DNA of 64,000 nt from Desulfoferula sp040751985 (GCA_040751985.1 JBFMFU010000093.1:62001-126000); one strand, 5' to 3'; positions 26,152 through 35,454 are shown, counted from the first letter of the stretch. The notes: a model not told the origin generated them from the letters alone. Program-made: numbers and translations.

Positions 26152-27301
26152 GATCATAGCCCACAGCCAACGGGTGGTGGTCAAGGTGGGCTCGGGCGTG
26201 CTCACCGGGCCCCAGGGCCTGGACCTGCACCGGGTGGCGGAGCTGGCCGGCCAGATCGCCCGCCTGAAGACCGGCGGCCGGCAGGTGGTGCTGGTCTCCT
26301 CCGGGGCCATCGCCTCGGGCGCGGCCAAGCTGCGCCCCGGCTTCACGCCCGCCTCCATCCCCGAGAAGCAGGCCGCGGCGGCCCTGGGCCAGGCCCGGCT
26401 CATGCAGGCCTACGAGGACGCCTTTGCCGCGCACCAGCTCAAGGTGGCCCAGGTGCTGCTCACCGCGGGCGACCTGCGCCAGCGCCAGCGCTACCTCAAC
26501 GCGCGCAACACCCTGTTCACCCTGCTGGACTGGGGCGTGATCCCCATCATCAACGAGAACGACACCGTGGCCGTGGAGGAGATCAAGCTGGGAGACAACG
26601 ACAACCTGGCCGCCACCCTGACCAACCAGCTGGGCGCCGACCTCTTGATCAACCTGACCAACGTGGACGGTATCCTGGACGCCGACCCCCGCCAGAACCC
26701 GGAGGCCAAGCGCATCCCCCTGGTGCAAAAGGTGGAGCCGGCGCTACTCAAGCTGGCCAACGCCCAGCCTGGGGCCGTGGGCCGCGGCGGCATCCTGAGC
26801 AAGGTCAAGGCCGCGGAAAAGGCCTCCCTCTGCGGGGCGCACACCATCGTGGCCAACGGCCGGCTGGACGGCGTGCTGGACCGCCTGGCCGCGGGCCAGG
26901 ACCTGGGCACCCTGTTCCTGCCGCATGCCGAGCGCCTGACCGCGCGCAAGGCCTGGATCGCCTTTGACGCCAAGCCGGCCGGCGAGCTGGTGGTGGACGA
27001 GGGCGCGGTGCGGCCCCTGTGCGAGGGCGGCAAGAGCCTCTTGCCCGCCGGGGTGCGCGAGGTGCGCGGCCGCTTCGGCCAGGGCCAGGCGGTGCGGGTG
27101 CTGGGTCCGGGCGGAGTGGTGCTAGGCGTGGGTCTGTGCAACTACGCCAGCGGCGAGCTGGACAAGATCAAGGGGCTGCGCTCAGGTGAAATTCAGGCCT
27201 GCTTGGGGTACAAGGACTTTGACGAGGCCATCCACCGGGACAACTTGGTGGTGTTCGACCTGGAGGACGAGGAGAGCGTGGCATGTCTGTTGAGCAGCTA
27301 G
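26138..27301 (+). CDS. proB: Glutamate 5-kinase
   Basis: First proline-pathway enzyme. 387 residues: amino acid kinase domain (VVVKVGSGVLTG; LVSSGAIASGAAKL; INENDTVAVEEI) plus C-terminal PUA domain (about 280-370). The TTG start, 14 nt inside obgE, is chosen because GGGGAGG lies 6 nt upstream and gives the canonical N-terminus. Translationally coupled to obgE and overlapping proA by 19 nt. Confidence 0.95.
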   Translation: MNRAEIIAHSQRVVVKVGSGVLTGPQGLDLHRVAELAGQIARLKTGGRQVVLVSSGAIASGAAKLRPGFTPASIPEKQAAAALGQARLMQAYEDAFAAHQLKVAQVLLTAGDLRQRQRYLNARNTLFTLLDWGVIPIINENDTVAVEEIKLGDNDNLAATLTNQLGADLLINLTNVDGILDADPRQNPEAKRIPLVQKVEPALLKLANAQPGAVGRGGILSKVKAAEKASLCGAHTIVANGRLDGVLDRLAAGQDLGTLFLPHAERLTARKAWIAFDAKPAGELVVDEGAVRPLCEGGKSLLPAGVREVRGRFGQGQAVRVLGPGGVVLGVGLCNYASGELDKIKGLRSGEIQACLGYKDFDEAIHRDNLVVFDLEDEESVACLLSS

Positions 27302-28539
27302 TGCGCCGGATCTGCGCGCAGGCCCGGGAGGCTGCCCGGAGCCTGGCCACCCTGTCCAGCGGCCAGAAGAACCAGGCCCTGCTGGCCCTGGCCGCGGCCC
27401 TGGAGGACCAGGCCGGGGTCCTCAAGGAGGCTAACGCCCAGGACCTGGCCGGCGCGGCCCAGGCCGGCCTCAGCGCGGCCATGATCGACCGCCTGACCCT
27501 GTCGGACAAGGTCATCGCCGCCATGGCCCAGGGGCTGAGGGACGTGGCTGCCCTGCCCGACCCGGTGGGCGAGGTCACCTCCATGTGGCGGCGGCCCAAC
27601 GGCCTCTTGGTGGGGCGCCAGCGCATCCCCCTGGGCGTCATCGGCTTCATCTACGAGTCGCGGCCCAACGTGACCGTGGACGCGGCTGGGTTGTGCCTCA
27701 AGTCTGGCAACGCGGTGGTGCTCAAGGGAGGCAAGGAAGCCATCCACTCCAACCTGGCCCTGGCCCGGCTCATAGGCACGGCCCTCACCGGGGCCGCCCT
27801 GCCCGCGGCCGCGGCCCAGGTGATCCCCACCACGGACCGGGCCGCCACCCTGGCCCTGCTCAAGGAAGAGGACCTGGTGGACGTGATCATCCCCCGGGGC
27901 GGCGAGAGCCTGATCCGCTTCGTGGCCGCCGAGAGCCGCATACCGGTGCTCAAGCACTACAAGGGCGTGTGCCATTTGTACGTGGACCAGGGCGCGGACC
28001 ATGCCATGGCCGTGAACTTGGCCATCAACGGCAAGTGCCAGCGGCCCGGCGTGTGCAACGCCATCGAGACCCTGCTGGTGCACGCGGACGAGGCTGCGGC
28101 CTTCCTGCCCCAGGCAGCGGCGGCGCTCATGGAGCGCGGGGTGGAGCTGCGCGGCTGCCCCCGCACCCAGGCCCTGGTGCCCAGGGCCAAGGCCGCCGAG
28201 GAGGAGGACTGGCCGGCCGAGTTCCTGGACCTGATCCTGGCGGTGAAGGTGGTGGACTCCCTGGAGGAGGCCATGGACCACATCGCCCGCTACGGCTCCC
28301 GGCACACCGAGGCCATCGTCACCCAGGACTACGCGCGGGCCAAGCGCTTCATCGACGGCGTGGACTCTTCCCTGGTGCTGGTCAACGCCTCCACCCGCTT
28401 CAACGACGGCGGCGAGCTGGGCCTGGGCGCCGAGATCGGCATCAACACCTCCAAGCTGCACGCCTTCGGCCCCATGGGCCTGACCCAGCTGACCACCACC
28501 AAGTTCATCGCCTACGGCGACGGGCAGGTGCGCGCCTAG
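27283..28539 (+). CDS. proA: Gamma-glutamyl phosphate reductase
   Basis: Second proline-pathway enzyme, NADPH-dependent. 418 residues, aldehyde-dehydrogenase fold: PLGVIGFIYESRPNVTVDA, the catalytic Cys region CQRPGVCNAIETLL (about residues 248-261) and ASTRFNDGGELGLGAEIGI. It begins 19 nt before the proB stop. Its TAG shares a base with the nadD GTG. Confidence 0.97.
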   Translation: MSVEQLVRRICAQAREAARSLATLSSGQKNQALLALAAALEDQAGVLKEANAQDLAGAAQAGLSAAMIDRLTLSDKVIAAMAQGLRDVAALPDPVGEVTSMWRRPNGLLVGRQRIPLGVIGFIYESRPNVTVDAAGLCLKSGNAVVLKGGKEAIHSNLALARLIGTALTGAALPAAAAQVIPTTDRAATLALLKEEDLVDVIIPRGGESLIRFVAAESRIPVLKHYKGVCHLYVDQGADHAMAVNLAINGKCQRPGVCNAIETLLVHADEAAAFLPQAAAALMERGVELRGCPRTQALVPRAKAAEEEDWPAEFLDLILAVKVVDSLEEAMDHIARYGSRHTEAIVTQDYARAKRFIDGVDSSLVLVNASTRFNDGGELGLGAEIGINTSKLHAFGPMGLTQLTTTKFIAYGDGQVRA

Positions 28540-29198
28540 TGGCCTTCCGGCTGGGTATCTGCGGGGGCACCTTCGACCCCATACACCTGGCGCACCTGCG
28601 TTGCGTGGAGGAGGCCGGCGAGGCCCTGGCGCTGAGCGAAATCTGGTTCATGCCCTGCGCGGTGCCGCCGCATAACAAGAAGGTCAAGGCCTCGGCCGCC
28701 CACCGCCTGGAGATGGTGCGCCTGGCCGTGGCCCAGCGGCCAGGCTTCAAGGCCAGCGACCTGGAGATCAGCCGCGGCGGCTTCAGCCGCACCGCCGACA
28801 CCCTGGCCGCCCTCAAGCAGCAAGACCCCGAGCGGGAGCTATACTTTTTCATCGGCGTGGACGCCTTCTTCTGGCTGCACACCTGGTATCATCCCCGGCG
28901 CATCTTCGACCTGGCCAATCTGGTGGTCATGGACCGGCCCTACAACCCGGCCCGCAACCTGCTGGATTACCTGCGCGCCGAGCTGGACCCGGCCTTTGCC
29001 CTGGTCAAGGACGGCTGGGTGCGCCTGCCCGGCGGCCATGGCGCGCGGCAGGTGGCCACCACCCTGCTGGACATCTCCAGCACGGACATCAAGCGCCGGG
29101 TGGCGGCCGGCCGCTCCATCACCTTCCTTGTGCCCCCGGCGGTGGAGGCTTATATTAAGGACATGAAACTATACACGAACTCGGGCCAGAGCCGGTGA
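28539..29198 (+). CDS. nadD: Nicotinate-nucleotide adenylyltransferase
   Basis: 219-residue enzyme making deamido-NAD from NaMN and ATP. Nucleotidyltransferase motifs GGTFDPIHLAHL at the start and ISSTDIKRR near the C-terminus are intact. Start is GTG in a TAGTG overlap with proA. It is followed by rsfS with a GTGA overlap, the usual nadD-rsfS pairing. Confidence 0.96.
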   Translation: MAFRLGICGGTFDPIHLAHLRCVEEAGEALALSEIWFMPCAVPPHNKKVKASAAHRLEMVRLAVAQRPGFKASDLEISRGGFSRTADTLAALKQQDPERELYFFIGVDAFFWLHTWYHPRRIFDLANLVVMDRPYNPARNLLDYLRAELDPAFALVKDGWVRLPGGHGARQVATTLLDISSTDIKRRVAAGRSITFLVPPAVEAYIKDMKLYTNSGQSR

Positions 29199-29632
29199 GT
29201 GCCGAACCCAGACCCCGCAGCCGGCCGCCGCGGCCCCGGGACGCCCGAGAGTTGGCCTTGTTGTGCGCGGCGGCGGCCCATAGCAAGAAGGCCCGCGACC
29301 TGGCCCTGCTGGAGGTGGGCGAGCTGACCGGATACGCCGACTACTTCCTGCTGGCCAGCGGCCGCTCCACCCGCCAGGCCCTGGCCATCGCCGAAAACGT
29401 GGACCGGGTGCTCAAGAAAGCCGGCCGCCGGCCGGTGGGCCGCGAGGGCCTGAGCGAGGGGCGCTGGATACTGCTGGACTACGGCGAGGTGGTGGTGCAC
29501 GTGTTCTATGAGCCGGTGCGCGAGTTCTACGACCTGGACTCCCTGTGGGGCGACGCCCCCCGGCTGGAGCTGGACGCCCAGATGCTGGAGGATCTGCTGC
29601 CCCCGGCCCCTGGGCCGCAGCCCAATCCTTAA
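29195..29632 (+). CDS. rsfS: Ribosome silencing factor RsfS
   Basis: 145-residue protein that binds L14 and blocks subunit joining in slow growth. Core: YADYFLLASGRSTRQALAIA and WILLDYGEVVVHVFYEPVREFYDLDSLWGDA, which are highly conserved. N-terminal extension is Arg/Pro-rich and C-terminal tail Pro-rich. GTG start overlaps nadD. Confidence 0.96.
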   Translation: MSAEPRPRSRPPRPRDARELALLCAAAAHSKKARDLALLEVGELTGYADYFLLASGRSTRQALAIAENVDRVLKKAGRRPVGREGLSEGRWILLDYGEVVVHVFYEPVREFYDLDSLWGDAPRLELDAQMLEDLLPPAPGPQPNP

Positions 29633-29641
29633 GGAGCGGAC

Positions 29642-31204
29642 ATGGCCAAGCACCAGCCCGTGATGCTGATGATCCTGGACGGCTGGGGCATCAACAAAGA
29701 CTACGAGGGCAACGCGGTCACCCGGGCCCACACGCCCTTCATTGATTCCCTGTTCGCCACCTACCCCCACACCCAGCTCAGTTGCAGCGGCGAGGCCGTG
29801 GGCCTGCCCGCCGGGCAGATGGGCAACTCCGAGGTGGGGCACCTGAACCTGGGCGCCGGCCGTGTGGTGTACCAGGACATCGCGCGCATCAATCGGGCCG
29901 TGGTCGACGGCTCCCTGGGCCACAACCCCGAGGTGCAAAAGGCCTTCGCGGCCGCGCGTCAGGGCCGCGGCGCCCTGCACCTGTTGGGCCTGGTCAGCGA
30001 CGGCGGCGTGCACTCACTGCAGACCCACCTGGAGGCCTTGATCGCCGCCGCGGCCGAGGCCGGGGTGGAGCGCATCTTCATCCACGCCTTCCTGGACGGC
30101 CGCGACACCCCGCCGGACTCCGGGGCCGGCTATCTGCAGAAGCTGCAGGACTTCCTCAACGCCTTCCCCCAGGCCCTGATCGCCTCGGTGGCCGGGCGCT
30201 ACTGGTCCATGGACCGCGACCGGCGCTGGGAGCGGGTGGAGCGGGGCTACGCGGCCCTGGTGCGCGGCCAGGGGGCCAAGGTGGGCGACGTGGTCACCGC
30301 GGTGGAGGAGTCCTACAGCCGCGGGGTGTACGACGAGTTCGTGGAGCCCATGGTGCGGGTGGACGAGTTCGACCGGCCGGTGGGGCTGATCCAGGACGGC
30401 GGCGCGGTTATCTTCTTCAACTTCCGCGCCGACCGGGCCCGGGAGATGACCTGGGCCCTGAACTCGCCCGACTTCAAGGGCTTCGACGTCAGCGACCGGC
30501 CCCGGCTGTCCTATTACCTGTGCATGACTCAGTACGACGAGCACCTGCCGGTGCCGGTGGCCTTCCCGCCCCTGACCATAGACCACACCCTGGCCGAGGT
30601 GGTCAGCCGGGCGGGCAAGCGGCAGCTGCACATCGCCGAGACCGAGAAGTACGCCCACGTGACCTTCTTCTTCAACGGCGGCATGGAGGAGCCGGTGCCC
30701 GGCGAGGACCGGGTGCTGATCCCTTCCCCTAAGGACGTGGACACCTATGACCAGAAGCCGGCCATGAGCGCCGTGGAGGTGACCGAGGAGGTGCTCGCGC
30801 GCCTGCGGGCGGACGTATATGATTTACTGGTGATGAACTACGCCAACGGCGACATGGTGGGCCACACCGGCGTATTCGAGGCCGCCCGCCAGGCCATAGA
30901 GGTTCTGGACGCCTGCCTGGCCCGGGTGATCCCAGCGCTCTTGGCCGCCGGCGGCCGGGCCCTGGTGACCGCCGACCACGGCAACGCCGAGCAGATGATC
31001 GATCCGGTCACCGGCGGGCCCTACACCGCCCACACCGTAAGCAACCCAGTGCCCCTGATCCTGGTGGATCCGTCGCGCCGGGGAGCGTCCCTGCACTCCG
31101 GCGGCGCCTTGTGCGACGTGGCGCCCACGATCCTGGAGTTGATGGGACTACCCCAGCCCGCGGCCATGACCGGCCGCAGCCTCATCGAGCGCAAGGGGAG
31201 TTGA
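29642..31204 (+). CDS. gpmI: 2,3-bisphosphoglycerate-independent phosphoglycerate mutase
   Basis: 520-residue dimanganese glycolytic enzyme interconverting 3- and 2-phosphoglycerate. Metal/catalytic motifs: LMILDGWGI, the phosphoserine in GQMGNSEVGHLNLGAGR, FLDGRDTPP, NYANGDMVGHTG and TADHGNAE. Normal length. A second, archaeal-type mutase-like gene lies at 46513, which suggests that one has another job. Confidence 0.97.
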   Translation: MAKHQPVMLMILDGWGINKDYEGNAVTRAHTPFIDSLFATYPHTQLSCSGEAVGLPAGQMGNSEVGHLNLGAGRVVYQDIARINRAVVDGSLGHNPEVQKAFAAARQGRGALHLLGLVSDGGVHSLQTHLEALIAAAAEAGVERIFIHAFLDGRDTPPDSGAGYLQKLQDFLNAFPQALIASVAGRYWSMDRDRRWERVERGYAALVRGQGAKVGDVVTAVEESYSRGVYDEFVEPMVRVDEFDRPVGLIQDGGAVIFFNFRADRAREMTWALNSPDFKGFDVSDRPRLSYYLCMTQYDEHLPVPVAFPPLTIDHTLAEVVSRAGKRQLHIAETEKYAHVTFFFNGGMEEPVPGEDRVLIPSPKDVDTYDQKPAMSAVEVTEEVLARLRADVYDLLVMNYANGDMVGHTGVFEAARQAIEVLDACLARVIPALLAAGGRALVTADHGNAEQMIDPVTGGPYTAHTVSNPVPLILVDPSRRGASLHSGGALCDVAPTILELMGLPQPAAMTGRSLIERKGS

Positions 31205-31205
31205 C

Positions 31206-32726
31206 ATGCTTAAACGCATCGTTTGTCTGCTCTTGGCTCTGTTCGTGGGCCTGGGCCTCCTGCCCCAGCAGGCCGGCGCTCTCATAACCCTGGAAGAAGA
31301 GCGCAAGATGGGCCGCCAGGCCCTGAACGAGGTCCTGGCCGCCATACCCCTGGTGGACGACCCGGACATCGTGGGCTACGTGCGCGGCCTGGGCCGCAAG
31401 CTGGAGGCCTACGTCCCGGACAAGCCCTTCCCCTTCGTGTTCTACGTGGCCAACGTGGGTGAGATGAACGCCTTCGCCATCCCCGGCGGCTATATCTTCA
31501 TGTTCCGGGGCATGATCACCACCCTGGAGAGCGAGGGCGAGCTGGTGGGGGTGATGGCCCACGAAATGGGGCACATCTGGCGGCGGCACCTGGCCCGTCG
31601 CCTGGAAAAATCCGCGCCCACCAACGCCGCCACCCTGGCCGGCATGCTGGCCGGCATGCTGCTGGGGGCGGTGGCGGGCGCGCCGCAGCTGGGCCAGGCC
31701 CTGACCATCGGCTCCATGGCCGGCAACATCCAGCAGCAGTTGTCCTTCAGTCGCGAGGACGAGACCGAGGCCGACTGGGCCGCCTTCAAGGTGATGACCG
31801 CCGCCGGCTATCCGGCCGGGGAGCTGGAGAAGAGCTTCCAGCGCATCTGGCGATTGGAGAGCACCCTGGGCGGCGAGGTGCCCACCTACCTGCGCACCCA
31901 CCCCACCGGCCCCGAGCGTATGGAGACGGTGGCCAACATGGTGCGCCAGTACGGCCCCCAAAAGGGCTCCTTCAACAACCACCAGTTCCTGCGCATCCAG
32001 ACCCGGCTCATCGCCCTGTACGATCCCGAAGAAGAGGCCAAGACCGCCTTCTACCGCCGGGCCAAGGAGAACCCTCGGGACCCCTACCCCCTCTACGGCC
32101 TGGCCCTGTGGTATCAGCGCCGGCACGAGAACGAGAACGCCCTCCGCTTCTTCAAGCGGCTGCACGACTTCTGGCCCCAGGACTCCTATCTGCTGCGCGA
32201 TGAAGGCATCTGCCGCCTGGACATGGGCCAGTACCCCGAGGCCCAGAAGCTTCTGCGCCAATCCCTGGTCCTGCGCCCAGATGACTACGAGGCCCAATTG
32301 GCCCTGGGCCGGGCCTATCAGCAGCAGGGCGACCTGGCCCAGTCCGAGGACATCTTCCGCCGTTTGTTGACCAAGGAGCCCCGCAACGCCCGGGCTCTCT
32401 ATGAGCTGGGCGTGACTCTGGGGCGCATGGGGCAGTTGGGCGAGAGCTCGTTGTACCTGGGCCTGTCTTTCCAGCAGCGCGGCCGGCTGCCCACCGCCCG
32501 CTACCACCTGAGTCGGGCGGTGTCGATGTTGACCAACAAGCCCCACCTACGGGAAAAGGCCCAAAAGGCCCTGAAAGAAGTTGAGGACCGCGAGCAGCAC
32601 CGTAAGCGCCGGCCGGGGGTTGACAGGCGCCAGGACCAGGAGCAAGGCCCGCGGGGCTGGCGCTGGAACCAGCCTCGCTCCGGCTTGGTGGTGGAGAGCG
32701 GCCAGCGCGTCCCGGCCCTGCCCTGA
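31206..32726 (+). CDS. Exported M48 metallopeptidase with TPR repeats (BepA-like)
   Basis: 506-residue predicted periplasmic protease/chaperone for outer-membrane protein assembly. Signal peptide (residues 1-25, LLLALFVGLGLLPQQAGA), zinc motif HEMGH (about residue 118) with downstream ligand region DETEADWAAF, then TPR repeats (about 275-445). The C-terminal 45 residues are Arg/Gln-rich and do not fit the TPR pattern. Starts one base after the gpmI stop. Confidence 0.9.
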   Translation: MLKRIVCLLLALFVGLGLLPQQAGALITLEEERKMGRQALNEVLAAIPLVDDPDIVGYVRGLGRKLEAYVPDKPFPFVFYVANVGEMNAFAIPGGYIFMFRGMITTLESEGELVGVMAHEMGHIWRRHLARRLEKSAPTNAATLAGMLAGMLLGAVAGAPQLGQALTIGSMAGNIQQQLSFSREDETEADWAAFKVMTAAGYPAGELEKSFQRIWRLESTLGGEVPTYLRTHPTGPERMETVANMVRQYGPQKGSFNNHQFLRIQTRLIALYDPEEEAKTAFYRRAKENPRDPYPLYGLALWYQRRHENENALRFFKRLHDFWPQDSYLLRDEGICRLDMGQYPEAQKLLRQSLVLRPDDYEAQLALGRAYQQQGDLAQSEDIFRRLLTKEPRNARALYELGVTLGRMGQLGESSLYLGLSFQQRGRLPTARYHLSRAVSMLTNKPHLREKAQKALKEVEDREQHRKRRPGVDRRQDQEQGPRGWRWNQPRSGLVVESGQRVPALP

Positions 32727-32856
32727 GCGCGGGCTGCAACCAGCTTGGGGGTCCGCCCGGGCCCCGCATCATCGCGTCGTAACCGAAAGCGCCCCCATGG
32801 CGCCGCACGCGTCGGCCTGCGCCTGCGGCCGCGCGTAATTGTGGGAGGAGACGGCG

Positions 32857-33309
32857 ATGAAAAAGACCTGGCTGATGGCAGGTGCCCTGTGCCTGCTGGC
32901 CCTGGCCGCCGGCTGCGCCGCCGGGCCCCAGGGCCCCTTTGACGCCCAGCACCCGGCCGGCTTCTGGGCCGGGCTGTGGCACGGCTTCATCACCTGGATC
33001 ACCTTCGTGATCTCCCTGTTCAGCTCGGTGAAGATCTACGCCGCGCACAACACGGGCTGGCCCTATGACCTGGGCTTCATCATCGGCATGGCCTGCTGGC
33101 TGGGCGGCGGCGGGGGCAGCTCCTGGCGGGCCTCCTGCAAACGGCGCCGCGACCGCGAGTGGGAGGAAGTGGGCCGGCAGGTGGAGGCCAAGCTAAAGCG
33201 GGATCTGGCGGCCTGGGCCGAGGCCGGCGACGCGGCGGACTGGGCGGACATCGAGGAGAAGTTCGAGGCCAAGCTGCGCCAGAAGATCAAGGATTGGACC
33301 CAGAGCTAA
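32857..33309 (+). CDS. Small lipoprotein with membrane segment, unknown function
   Basis: 150-residue protein. Signal peptide with lipobox LAAGC (Cys about residue 21), then FWAGLWHGFITWITFVISLF, a likely membrane-associated helix, a Gly-rich stretch, and a charged helical C-terminus (about 90-150, KFEAKLRQKIKDW). I recognise a widespread uncharacterised family pattern but cannot name a function. Start set by GGGAGGAG 6 nt before the ATG. Ends in a 4-nt overlap with the opposing EF-G gene. Confidence 0.8.
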   Translation: MKKTWLMAGALCLLALAAGCAAGPQGPFDAQHPAGFWAGLWHGFITWITFVISLFSSVKIYAAHNTGWPYDLGFIIGMACWLGGGGGSSWRASCKRRRDREWEEVGRQVEAKLKRDLAAWAEAGDAADWADIEEKFEAKLRQKIKDWTQS

Positions 33310-35360
33310 TTCTGGCGCTTCTTGTCTTCCAAACGGTCGTAGTGCGAGAACTGCATGGTGAAGATGGCCCGGCCCTGGGTGGCCGAGCGCAGGGCCGTGG
33401 AGTAACCGAACATGGCCTTCAAGGGCACCAGGGCCCGCACCACGTTGCTGCCGCCCTTGGGCTCCACTGACTCCACCGCGCCGCCGCGGGCGTTGAGGTC
33501 GCCGATCACCTCTCCCATGAACTCCTCGCCCACGATGACCTCCACCTTCATGATGGGCTCCAGGAGGATGGGGCCGCCCTGCTCCAGGGCCTTCTTGAGG
33601 GCCAGGGAGCAGGCCAGGCGGAAGCCCAGCTCGGTGGACACGCCGGGCTGCATCTGCCCGCCGGTGATCACCACGCCGGCGTCCACCACCGGGTAGCCGC
33701 GCAGCACGCCCGCGGCCAGACCCTCCTCGGCGGCCTGCTGCAAGAGACCGCGGTACTCGGGCGGCACCTGCTCGGGCGGGGCGTCCACCTGGAAGCTGTT
33801 GCCGCCGCCGCGGGGGTTGGGCCGCAGGGCCAGGGTGACCGCGCCCACCTGGCGCACGCCGCCCAGGTCGCGGTCGTAGGTGTGGCTGACCTCCACCGGC
33901 TCGGTGATGGTCTCGCGGTAGACCACCTGGGGCCGGCCCACGTTGACCATCAGGTTGAACTCGCGCTGCAGGCGGTGCACCAGCACCTCCAGGTGCAGCT
34001 CGCCCATGCCCGAAATGATGGTCTGGCCGGTGTCCTCGTCCTCGCGCACCCGGAAGGTGGGGTCCTCGTCGGCCAGCTTATTCAGGGCCGCGGCCAACTT
34101 GTCCTGGTCGCCCACGGTCTTGGGCTCCACGGCCACGCTGATCACCGGCTCGTAGGTGTCGATGGGCTCCAGCATGATGGGCCGGTCCGCCGGGGACAGG
34201 GTGTCGCCGGTGCCGGTGTTCTTCAGGCCCATGACGCCCACGATCTCGCCGGCCTTGGCCTCCTCCAGGCGCTCGCGCTTGTTGGCGTGCATCCGGAGGA
34301 TGCGGGCCACCTTCTCGGTCAGGCCCTTGGTCACGTTGTAGACCTCGGCCCCGGCCTTGAGGGAGCCCGAGTACACGCGCAGATAAACCAGCTTGCGGCC
34401 CTGGTCCATCTGCACCTTGAAGGCCAGGGCGCTGAGCGGGGCCGCGTCGTCGGCCCGGCGGCTCTCGGTCTGGCCGCTCTGGGGATTCATCCCCTCCACC
34501 GGCGGTATGTCCAGGGGCGAGGGCAGGAAGTCCACCACCGCGTCCAACACCGGCTGCACGCCCTTGTTGCGCAGGGCGCTGCCGGCGAACACCGGCACGA
34601 TCTGCAGCTTCAGGCAGGCCCGGCGCACCGCGGCCTTCAGCTCCGCCGCTGGTACCTCCTGGCCCTCCAGGTACAGCTCCATGAGCTGGTCGTCGGTCTC
34701 GGCCATGGCCTCCAAGAGGGCCTCGCGGCCGCGCGCGGCCTCCTCGGCCATGGCCTCGGGTATGTGCAGGCGCTGATAGCTGGCGCCCTGCTCGGCCTCG
34801 TCCCAGACCAGGGCCTGCATGGCGACCAGGTCGATGACGCCGGAGAAGGTGTCCTCGGCCCCCCAGGGGATGGTAATGGGTACCGGGCGGGCGCCCAGCT
34901 TGTCGCGCATCTGCTGCAACACGGCCGCGAAGTCCGCGCCCACCCGGTCCATCTTGTTGATGAAGGCGATCTTGGGCACCCGGTAGCGGTCGGCCTGGTG
35001 CCACACGGTCTCGGACTGGGGCTCCACCCCGCCCACCGCGCAGAACACCACCACCACCCCGTCCAGCACCCGCAAGCTACGCTCCACCTCGATGGTGAAG
35101 TCCACGTGGCCCGGGGTGTCGATGATGTTCAGGGTGTGGCCGCGCCACTGGCAGGTGGTGGCGGCGCTGGTGATGGTGATGCCGCGCTCCTGCTCCTCGG
35201 CCATCCAGTCCATCACCGCGGTGCCGTCGTGCACCTCGCCGATCTTGTGGGTACGGCCGGTGTAGAACAGCACGCGTTCGGTGAAGGTGGTCTTGCCGGC
35301 GTCGATGTGCGCCACCACCCCGAAGTTGCGGGTCTTTTTGAGGCGTGCCTCGCCGGCCAT
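33306..35360 (-). CDS. Divergent elongation factor G (EF-G2-like)
   Basis: 684-residue translational GTPase with all five EF-G domains. G domain: AHIDAGKTTFTERV, switch region ERGITITSA, DTPGHVDF and NKMD. Domain IV departs from canonical EF-G: the usual GGRGQYG region reads LGGVRQVGAV and the tip, normally HDVDSSE, reads QPGVSTE, losing the conserved tip His. This fits the spdEFG2 subfamily rather than the main EF-G (inference). ATG chosen for AGGGAGAG 8 nt upstream; an ATG eight codons earlier lacks one. Confidence 0.92.
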   Translation of the reverse strand: MAGEARLKKTRNFGVVAHIDAGKTTFTERVLFYTGRTHKIGEVHDGTAVMDWMAEEQERGITITSAATTCQWRGHTLNIIDTPGHVDFTIEVERSLRVLDGVVVVFCAVGGVEPQSETVWHQADRYRVPKIAFINKMDRVGADFAAVLQQMRDKLGARPVPITIPWGAEDTFSGVIDLVAMQALVWDEAEQGASYQRLHIPEAMAEEAARGREALLEAMAETDDQLMELYLEGQEVPAAELKAAVRRACLKLQIVPVFAGSALRNKGVQPVLDAVVDFLPSPLDIPPVEGMNPQSGQTESRRADDAAPLSALAFKVQMDQGRKLVYLRVYSGSLKAGAEVYNVTKGLTEKVARILRMHANKRERLEEAKAGEIVGVMGLKNTGTGDTLSPADRPIMLEPIDTYEPVISVAVEPKTVGDQDKLAAALNKLADEDPTFRVREDEDTGQTIISGMGELHLEVLVHRLQREFNLMVNVGRPQVVYRETITEPVEVSHTYDRDLGGVRQVGAVTLALRPNPRGGGNSFQVDAPPEQVPPEYRGLLQQAAEEGLAAGVLRGYPVVDAGVVITGGQMQPGVSTELGFRLACSLALKKALEQGGPILLEPIMKVEVIVGEEFMGEVIGDLNARGGAVESVEPKGGSNVVRALVPLKAMFGYSTALRSATQGRAIFTMQFSHYDRLEDKKRQN

Positions 35361-35399
35361 GCGCCGCGCTCTCCCTTGATGCATGCGAGCAAAAATTAG

Positions 35400-35418
35400 G
35401 CCGCCAAGCTAAGGCGGC
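35400..35418 (-). other. Hairpin in the EF-G2 leader
   Basis: GCCGCC/GGCGGC with a 7-nt loop, followed on the minus strand by CTAATTTTT. It starts at about +1 to +3 of the predicted transcript, so it probably acts as a 5'-end stabilising hairpin; an attenuator is less likely because so little RNA precedes it. Confidence 0.45.
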
Positions 35419-35426
35419 ATGCAAAA

Positions 35427-35454
35427 TCTATACGGCAGGCCCCGGAACTGTCAA
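35427..35454 (-). promoter_or_regulatory. Promoter of the EF-G2-like gene
   Basis: Perfect TTGACA, 16-nt spacer, TATAGA. Located about 65 nt upstream of the chosen ATG. Confidence 0.65.
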
